From positions 445,501 to 509,500 of the forward strand of contig NW_023501036.1 in NCBI RefSeq assembly GCF_014066305.1: a stretch of DNA of 64,000 nt, in the 5' to 3' direction. This DNA comes from Letharia columbiana. Its lineage: Eukaryota > Ascomycota > Lecanoromycetes > Lecanorales > Parmeliaceae. Position 1 is the first letter of the stretch, and every line of letters begins with the position of its first letter. This document shows, in pieces, positions 57,201 to 64,000 of the stretch. The translations under genes were made by a program, and so were the position numbers. The notes under the pieces are model-generated. The model made no database searches. It was not told the DNA's origin and saw nothing but the letters and a program-made list of their open reading frames with translations.

Positions 57201-58093
57201 CGCGCCATCATTCATGCACCGCGACCGATTCGAACAAGTGTGAAGCAATCCGCCAGTCGATCAATCAATCAATCGTGGAACGTATAAAGAAGAAGGGGCT
57301 CGAAAAGACTCAAGTCGTTCGGTCCCATTCTCATCCTCGTCTTCTCTCCCCTCCCAGCACCCTCGCCCCACCTAGACGACTTGTTACTCCCTCCTCGCCA
57401 CCGATGCCGGATGCGCCATCCACTGCACGTAGCGACCACCCGACTTCTTCCAATCGACCTCGGTAGCGGAACGAGCCAATGTGAGAGATAGGCGAGGAGT
57501 CACTACGTCATAGCACGTTCGAACAATGTACCGTGTTAGATCATGGAGTGCGTTGGATGGTTCGTGCAGGAGTGACGGATGACTAGGTAGCTACGGGTCG
57601 GATTGAAGGCTAGCAATCAAAACTCGAGCTTTGATATCTTTGACTCTTTCATCACCTTAGATAGATACCTTAACTTCCTCAACGTCGATGAGGGTTCTTC
57701 AATTTTCTTCCGCGTTTCTCTAGTGGAGGTGCAGGTGTCAGGCCAAGTGAGCGAAAGGGACGACTGCGACGGACACAGATCGAAACGGTCGTTCACAATT
57801 CTTTGCATATTTGCCATTTGACATTCTTGCAGCATCCCGATACCTCTGCTCTCAGCCACTTTTTCCCTATGCATCATACTATTTTCACCATCACACCTCA
57901 TCCTGTCTCCTCTTGCAGAACGAACGCTCGAATTGACAATGTTCAGCTAACGCCTTCGAGCAGAGATGCGCCGAAAGGATGAATGACCACGCCTTTCCTT
58001 CTCAGCACAAATCGCCTCCATAAATCACAGTAACAGAATCCTTCGCGTAACTTCAACCTACTCGTCCTCATCTAACGCCTCATCCCTAGACTG
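57201..58093. other. intergenic between convergent arrestin-like and repeat-protein genes
   Basis: About 900 bases of flank. Contains a short ATCA repeat near 57259-57274 and a Ser/Pro-rich open frame (57197-57466) without motif. No supported gene. Confidence 0.4.
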
Positions 58094-60994
58094 TTAGTAT
58101 CCAGCGATTATATTTTTCCGCATGGCCGAAAGCGCTTGAGGCTGAAGAAGCGGACCCGTAGATGTAGGTACAGCATTTCCGTCCTCGATGTGCTCGATGC
58201 GGTACTTAGAAGCAGTTGGAGGAGGCACGTCCTTGCGCCTGGGTGCAAGTGCTGGAGGTATACCGTTACCATTTTCGATAGGGAGTTTAGTCTTCGAGCG
58301 TTGTCTCCGCCTGGTCGCAGACTCAAAGGTAGAGCGGGGGAAGGTTCCGTCCCAGTCTTCAAGGGAGGGTCTAGATCGTAGTGGTTTCTGCCTAATTCTA
58401 GGCTTCAGAGGTAGAGGCGTGGCATCTTTGTTTGAGTTGGGCGTAGGAGGCTGGTTGAAGGCGTCCTTTGCGACGGCTTTTCCCTTTTCGATAACATAGT
58501 ACCGTGTATCGGAGACGCTTGGAGATGTTTCTAATCTGGTATTGGCTCGTGAGGTTGGTGGTCTCTTGGGTCTATCTTGAACAGGTGCCAGGTTTACGTT
58601 TGATGATCCAGGCTGGGCCGAGAAATAGGAAACCCCGGATGAAGAAGAAGACGGGGGTGGAGGCTTCGATTTCGGAGACAGATCGGGTTCCTTAGGTGGG
58701 ATAGATGATGGCAACGGCCTGGGTCGCTGGGAGGAATCAAGCTGTCCTTCGTCCAGAGCAGCCTCGTTTGGAACATCAGACACAGCATCCTCCGATGGCT
58801 TTTTTGGAAATAGCTCAGCCCTTTTTTCGTTCGGAAGACTTAGAGTATCCCTATTCGTCAATTGGGCCGAACGCGAGTTGGGAAATGCAGGGCCACGAAT
58901 CGCTGATGATGTCTTTGAAAAGGTTCCAGCTTCAACATTGGGCTCGATTCTCAGACCGTCATAGAAGGTCCAGCCGTACGTGCGCTTCGGTTGGGCCCAG
59001 GTGGAAACCTGATTCGAAGGCTCAACAGTCGTCCTGCAGATTCCATCGTGGAATGTCCAGCCGAGCTTCGACTTCGACTGAGTCAAGGCTCGACTTGAAG
59101 CCCCATCAATTGTTCGCATCGTGACACCATCCCAGAAAGTGTATGTGATACGCCGACGCTGTCCGGCGTTCGACTTAGGGAACAAAGGGTGCAGGTTCCT
59201 GTCCACACCCTTTCCCTTTCCTTTGCCTTTGGAATTAGATCGCTGCTTGATTGTCAAGCCTTCGTAAAAGCCCCAGCTAGCAGACATTCCCTTGGACTCA
59301 GTACTCGTCGATGTACTTCTGTTTTGGCCAGAGCGCTTGGCGACGCGGCTATTAGTCCCAATTACTAGGCCATCGTGAAAGCTCCAGCTGATAGCTTGCC
59401 TTGGACTAGTCCCAGTGGCAAGCTTCCTGTTTTTGAGTGAAGCCCCTACATGAGTCTTGATGATGAGGCCGTCGCTGAAGGACCAAGTAACTGAACGTTT
59501 CGATTGGGTCCTAGTCGCTATCCCTCCGTTGTTGGGCGACATCCCGCCACCATTTTTGATTATCAGGCCGTCAGTGAAAGTCCAGCCAACAGTACGCTTT
59601 GACCTAGGCATAGTGGCAACCTCTATGTTATCGCAAGCTTTCTTCGAGGTATCTCTGACTTTAGCATTATTCCCGAGTATGAAACCATCGTGAAAGGACC
59701 AGGCAATGGGCAGACGTTGAGCACGAGCTTCCGATTCGATGTCCTTGCTCTTGTCAGACGAAGTCAAGGCATCTCGGACCGAATCATCAATGGTGAATAT
59801 GAGACCCTCTTGGAACGTCCAACCGATGGGGATCATACGCTTCGACTTGCTCCTAGGCACAATCTCCTCGCTTCTTCCAGTTGCTTTCGAGATCGCTTCG
59901 ATCGAACCATCAGGTCTGAATGCAAACCCTTCGTAAAAGCTCCAACCTATGGGTATCATACGCTTCGACTTGGCTTTCGAAGTACCATCCTCATCTTCGG
60001 TACACTGATCAGCTCTGAATATCATGCCTTCATGAAAGCTCCAATGGATTGGGATCATGTGCTTCGATTTGGCTCCCAAATCGAGGTTTGCGTTACCGGT
60101 AGACGTCCCTGTAGTACTCTGAAGTCTGTCATCGTTCCTTAGTATGAGACCATCGTGAAAGGTCCAACCGACGGAAGCCTTTCGATCCGACCTGCTTCTA
60201 GGCACCATCTCCCTGCTCTTTGTGCCCACGAGAGGCTTTTGTGGAATAATTTGCAATGCCCCTGGATTTGTCTTCGTCTCTTGTGGATCGACGACTGCGA
60301 TCGTCTGATCCACCACTTCCGATACCATCTCATGATGTGGTATGGTACTAGGACTGATGCTGCCAGAAGTCTGTCTCCTTGAAGATTTACCGCTTTCCTT
60401 CCCAACATCCGGCGGCCGCCAGCGATCTATTGCAACACTAGCACGGGTGTTCGAACGAGAGACGGTGTTGTCGATGGGAATGGGATCTTGGGTAGAGTAG
60501 CGACTCCGGATAGAAATACGATCTCCTGAGTCACCCTCCTGAGAAGAGATAATTGAGAGGCGGCTCGGTGTAGAGGGTTTGATCGGAGTAGAGTAGCGAC
60601 TGTGTATTGAAATGACGGTCTGGCAAGCCGCGTGTTTCTGTTTATATACTCGGCTCACAGCATTGCTCTGATGTGGAATCTGGGCGGTCGATTCAGACAG
60701 AGGGGGAGGTGGGAGTTCCTTGTTCAGATAAGATAACCGATGGAGCGCGACAGAGGGTGGACGGTATTCTTCGCAGAAATGGCCGACCGCGTTGATTGTA
60801 CTGGCCTTTGACATGTGTCTTTCGTCCCCGGAGTCTCTATCCATCACGATATCCGTCCTTCTGGCCTGCCTCGGTCCTGCTTTGCGAGGCACGACCTCCA
60901 CTCGATGTAGCAAGTTGTTTATTTCCCGCGCGGCCAGTAGTTCTGCCTTTTCAGGAGAGAGGAAGAGTGATCGGGCCCGCCGTGGAGACGCCAT
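58094..60994 (-). CDS. large protein with about twelve tandem W-[ST]-F-x-[DE]-G modules
   Basis: A single uninterrupted frame of 966 codons runs from ATG 60994 (MASPRRARSLFLSPEKAELL) to TAA. The upstream frame extends without ATG. An N-terminal helix (AELLAAREINNLLHRVEV) is followed by about 250 disordered, Ser/Arg-rich residues with short repeats (SIRSRYST, SIHSRYST). Then come about twelve modules of 25-45 residues. Each has a basic lead-in (KSKRMIP or similar), a core such as IGWSFYEGFAF, VGWTFHDGLIL or VTWSFSDGLII, and a variable polar spacer. The C-terminal 250 residues are disordered and Pro-rich, with a PPPPSSSSSG stretch, a YYVIEKGKAVAKDAF segment and YRIEHIEDGNAVP. There is no catalytic motif, signal peptide or membrane segment. 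No family is recognised. The regular spacing suggests a repeated short beta-strand or binding motif. Confidence 0.88.
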   Translation of the reverse strand: MASPRRARSLFLSPEKAELLAAREINNLLHRVEVVPRKAGPRQARRTDIVMDRDSGDERHMSKASTINAVGHFCEEYRPPSVALHRLSYLNKELPPPPLSESTAQIPHQSNAVSRVYKQKHAACQTVISIHSRYSTPIKPSTPSRLSIISSQEGDSGDRISIRSRYSTQDPIPIDNTVSRSNTRASVAIDRWRPPDVGKESGKSSRRQTSGSISPSTIPHHEMVSEVVDQTIAVVDPQETKTNPGALQIIPQKPLVGTKSREMVPRSRSDRKASVGWTFHDGLILRNDDRLQSTTGTSTGNANLDLGAKSKHMIPIHWSFHEGMIFRADQCTEDEDGTSKAKSKRMIPIGWSFYEGFAFRPDGSIEAISKATGRSEEIVPRSKSKRMIPIGWTFQEGLIFTIDDSVRDALTSSDKSKDIESEARAQRLPIAWSFHDGFILGNNAKVRDTSKKACDNIEVATMPRSKRTVGWTFTDGLIIKNGGGMSPNNGGIATRTQSKRSVTWSFSDGLIIKTHVGASLKNRKLATGTSPRQAISWSFHDGLVIGTNSRVAKRSGQNRSTSTSTESKGMSASWGFYEGLTIKQRSNSKGKGKGKGVDRNLHPLFPKSNAGQRRRITYTFWDGVTMRTIDGASSRALTQSKSKLGWTFHDGICRTTVEPSNQVSTWAQPKRTYGWTFYDGLRIEPNVEAGTFSKTSSAIRGPAFPNSRSAQLTNRDTLSLPNEKRAELFPKKPSEDAVSDVPNEAALDEGQLDSSQRPRPLPSSIPPKEPDLSPKSKPPPPSSSSSGVSYFSAQPGSSNVNLAPVQDRPKRPPTSRANTRLETSPSVSDTRYYVIEKGKAVAKDAFNQPPTPNSNKDATPLPLKPRIRQKPLRSRPSLEDWDGTFPRSTFESATRRRQRSKTKLPIENGNGIPPALAPRRKDVPPPTASKYRIEHIEDGNAVPTSTGPLLQPQALSAMRKNIIAGY
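58950..60185 (-). repeat. coding tandem repeat array, about 12 units of roughly 75-135 nt
   Basis: The array lies inside the large repeat protein. Adjacent units near 59810-59850, 59930-59965 and 60025-60065 keep near-identical nucleotide blocks (GGGATCATACGCTTCGACTT-like on the plus strand), which points to recent unit duplication. Outer units are more diverged. The invariant columns are W (Y in one unit), [ST] (G in one), F, [DE] and G, with hydrophobic residues after the Gly. Confidence 0.85.
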
Positions 60995-62352
60995 TGTCGT
61001 CGAGGCTCCGGAGTAGAGGGAAAAGGTTTTCAAGCGTGAAGGCTGTAGTTGAGGTGAGTGGTCAGTGATAGTAGTCGGCAACAGAAGTCGTCCCTGAGGG
61101 CCATCATCCAGCAAAAGCACAAAAGCGAGAAGATGCTCTGAGAGAAGTGACTGGTGCCTGGGTCGGACTGAGGGAATCTCATGTACGAGGATAACAGAAG
61201 AGTCGGGATTGGAAAAGCATAAAAGCCAAGAACGTCTTGGCGCAAAAGTTTATCAGAAGTAGAGAGCACACCGCATGTAAAGTAGACAGGAAGATCTAGT
61301 CTAAAATTTATATGTTCGTGGCATCATATTAGGACGCCGAGGTACTCAGAGGGTTTGTGTGCTGTCAGTATTTGTCCGTCATCTGTTGGACAGGCATACT
61401 CGTACTTGGGACTTGGGAATGCCATTCTTGTAGTGTACTCGAACGCACATCCAGAACTTCGAGTCACTTGCAACAGACGCCATTCACATATTAGCGCCTA
61501 CCTAGTGACGGAGAGCACGTAACATTCATTATTCTATCAGTAGTGACATTTCGCATTGGGGTTCACGTAACAATTGATACTTTCCTGATAATGCATATCA
61601 CCTCGCTGCTAGAGTTGGAGAGAAGCTCATCAGTCGTCACGCCATGTCTGCGTTGGTTGGTTGGCTTCTTGTCCTTAGAAGCGAGTATTTGCAGGGCAGT
61701 GTGTGAGGCTCAAACATGGCTTTCTGCAAGGCTGCAGCGGGAAGGAGGTTCCTTTTCCACAGCGGCTTACAACACCCCTCCTGCTTAACCCGATTCCGTG
61801 AGCTTCGATTGGCCAGAATGGCTTACTAAACTTCCATTAGGGCCCCTGAGTTGTAGTTGGGTTTCAAGCAAGAACATCATTGAAGCAGTCGCCACTCAAC
61901 TGTGAGAACGGATGAAACAAGCTGAAGGGGCTTGAAAGGCTTGAGTCGGAAGACGGAATCGGATGACGCACAGAGAAAAGCTTAGTCTCAGAAAGTCCCC
62001 ACGCAAGGGGGGGTATGCCGTAATGAGCTTGCGATATGATTGGCCCCCGAAGCGAGGAATGAGTGTAGGGCTGGCACCTGTCAAAACCCTGGAATTTTAA
62101 CCTCGGATCTTATAAAGAGTCTGTGAGTCAATGTCTGTAAGCCAATGTATCATAGTTTCAGAGATTCGATCGCCACAGCTTCGGACCGGAAGCGTGTATA
62201 CCAAAAAATTGAGTGGTTGCGGTAGGAGAAGGGAGCTTCTATTGTGCCTCTCGCTCTTGAACATTCCCAACTTTTAGCTCGATATACCCCGCTCTATAGC
62301 TTCACGATAAGGCAACATCGTTACTCCAACCCCAACCCCGACTTCAATATAA
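60995..62352. other. intergenic, divergent promoters
   Basis: About 1.36 kb between the divergently oriented repeat-protein gene and the phosphatase-like gene. No ORF with recognisable features, and no RNA gene seen. Confidence 0.4.
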
Positions 62353-63715
62353 ATGCTTCAGTCCAACGGCCATACTCGTAAGTATCTAGCGGCCATATCC
62401 CCCTACTCTAACATCTTCAAACAACCCCACATACCAGCCTCCTCCACAATAACCGGCGCCGTCTACCTCTTCCGGCATGGTATCCTCGAGGTTTCCCACC
62501 ATGATTACAGCGCCTACATAGCCCCATTCCTTAAGAAGCTACAAGGGCTGCAGGAGCAGGGAAGGCCGTTCGTGCGGGGCAACTTGGCTTTTCTTGGTAA
62601 CTATCGGAGCTGGATTACAGCGGCGCATGTGGGTACCGTATCGAAGGCCGGCCTGCAGCAGAGCCATGATCTGGGGACTGCTTTTCGAATACGATATAAG
62701 CAGTGGTTGACGGCGCCGTCGGGGGAGCCCGAGGGGAATCCTACGTTGTCCGTGTGGACTGATGAGGCGGCACGTTGCCATCAGTCTGCCGTTGCTTTTG
62801 CGGACGCTTTCTCTGGTATGAGCTTCCATAATTATATAAGCTATATCTTTATTATTCTGGCTCATCTGACATCCAGGGAAGTTGGATGAAGCGTCTAAAC
62901 ATTCCGAAGGCAGCCTTCAGCAAGTAGACACCAAGGTCAAAGTGCTAGCCGCCGAGAAGGATAGCAAAAGCTGTGACAATCTTTGCTGGCACAACGCCTT
63001 CCAGGTGGACCAGCAAGCCGGTAGTGAGCAAATGAAGCAGCTCATGGATGTGACCACCTACGCCTCTCTTGCGCGCCTTGAGAATGACTGGCTAGACCCT
63101 ACCACCATGCCCTTGACCGCCCAAGATATCTATTGCATGCAGCTTCTCCACTGTTACGATGTCGTCTCTGGGAGAGAGTCTCCCTTTAATCATTGCTTTG
63201 ATGCCGAAGACTGGGCCGGCTTCGAGTACTTACGAGACACGAAATACCATTTCAGCGAAGGTTATGGCGCAAAGAATAGCGGCCTGTATTCCGTTCCTTG
63301 GATGAATGCTGCCGTGAGGGTTCTTTCTGGGCTAGACGGTCAAACGGGTGCAAGTCTACCCCTTCGGGTTGGCTTTACGCACCGCGAGGAGGTTCTCTAT
63401 CTCTGCTGCTTATTGGGCATCTGTTATGAGAAAGATTGGCAGCCGAGCCTGAAAAGGGTCGATGCGAACCGCCAATGGCGCGTCTCGCTTCTAGCACCCT
63501 ATCTAGGGCACGTGGGAATAGAGACGTATGTCGGCAGTTCTAAGCAGGAGCGTCTGAGGATTATCGTAAATGGCGAGGTGAGGCCGGCGTTTTTCGGTAA
63601 TGTAGAGCCAGATGAGGATGGAGGATACGACATGAGCGAGGTCGATGCATGGACCCAGCGGAAAGTTCAGGAGTGGGAGAAGATTGAAGGGGGGTGCCTT
63701 GAAATTCTTGGATGA
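62353..63715 (+). CDS. histidine phosphatase superfamily protein (clade 2-like)
   Basis: Two exons (62353-62815, 62877-63715) join across a 61-nt intron (GTATGA..ATCCAG) to 433 codons. The N-terminal motif ITGAVYLFRHGILEVSHHDY contains the RHG core with the nucleophilic His. A second block, RVGFTHREEVLYLCCLLGI, occupies the place of the C-terminal His motif of the family, with HRE instead of the usual HD. Other family-like parts are WITAAHVGTVSKAGLQQSHDLG (dimer/phosphate pocket region) and WTDEAARCHQSAVAFADAF. There is no signal peptide, unlike secreted acid phosphatases and phytases, so the protein is probably intracellular. Start ATG 62353 is the first in frame. Substrate unknown. Confidence 0.85.
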
Positions 63716-64000
63716 AGAGTGAAGAAATGACTGCATTCGAATGAAAAACATCACCCTGGAACGCTTATGTCAACTTTCGACATCAGGTTTTATTCAGTCA
63801 GCTATCTGTCGTACTGGTATAAAACTCGGCAAGACAGGTTTCAAGCAATCGGATGGTTGGCAGGGTTGAACGTATCAGGCAGTCGATTGTTATGGACAAA
63901 CCACTACAACGAAGTGACCCTGTCACTCAAACCCCACGCATTCCCTAGCCCTGCCATTCACCCATTCATTCTGCTATCAATCCTCGATCTAACATCGGCA
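63716..64000. other. 3' flank, nothing recognised
   Basis: The last 285 bases hold no open frame or motif that can be supported. Confidence 0.5.

Overview
The window reads as nuclear DNA of a filamentous ascomycete (Pezizomycotina). The genes carry many short introns, mostly 50-70 nt, with GTRAGT-like donors, CTRAC-like branch sites and YAG acceptors. The gene set is fungal: a SepA/Bni1 formin, a CFEM GPI-protein, an Mso1-like exocytosis factor, ER glucosidase I, formate dehydrogenase, a Zn2Cys6 regulator, a FEX-type fluoride exporter and an acetamidase-like amidase. No rRNA, tRNA, CRISPR array or intact transposon was recognised. All exon structures come from reading frames and splice motifs in the sequence. 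No search or transcript data were available.

Left part (about 1-14.8 kb): an accessory, decaying region. It holds relics of at least three fungal STAND/NLR-like genes (376-670 minus, 6716-7522 plus, 12239-14324 minus), an ankyrin-repeat relic (about 3.9-4.3 kb), a frameshifted thioredoxin-reductase-like flavoprotein (2391-3822 minus) and a frameshifted SRPK-like kinase (10015-11537 minus). Two apparently intact membrane-protein genes (1187-1903 and 7637-8966, both minus) and a small Cys-containing hypothetical gene sit among them.

Middle part (15-42 kb): mostly intact genes. In order: mitochondrial-type formate dehydrogenase, Mso1-like protein, GH63 glucosidase I, a 2361-residue fusion of a UPF1-like helicase, an NF-X1 zinc finger and three CbbX-like AAA+ domains, a 3.5-kb gene-poor gap, the SepA-type formin (minus), a small membrane protein, and a CFEM GPI-anchored protein (minus).

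Right part (42-64 kb): a GMC oxidoreductase relic, an enolase paralogue with a GC-AG intron, a Zn2Cys6 regulator, a fluoride exporter with a duplicated N-terminal module, a nine-exon amidase, an arrestin-like gene, a 966-residue protein with about twelve tandem W-[ST]-F-x-[DE]-G modules, and an intracellular histidine-phosphatase-fold protein.

There is no operon-like organisation. The middle block concerns polarised growth and secretion (formin, Mso1, glucosidase I) plus primary metabolism. The most unusual items are the twelve-module repeat protein (58094-60994), the helicase/NF-X1/triple-AAA fusion (21881-29624) and the cluster of decayed NLR-like genes on the left.
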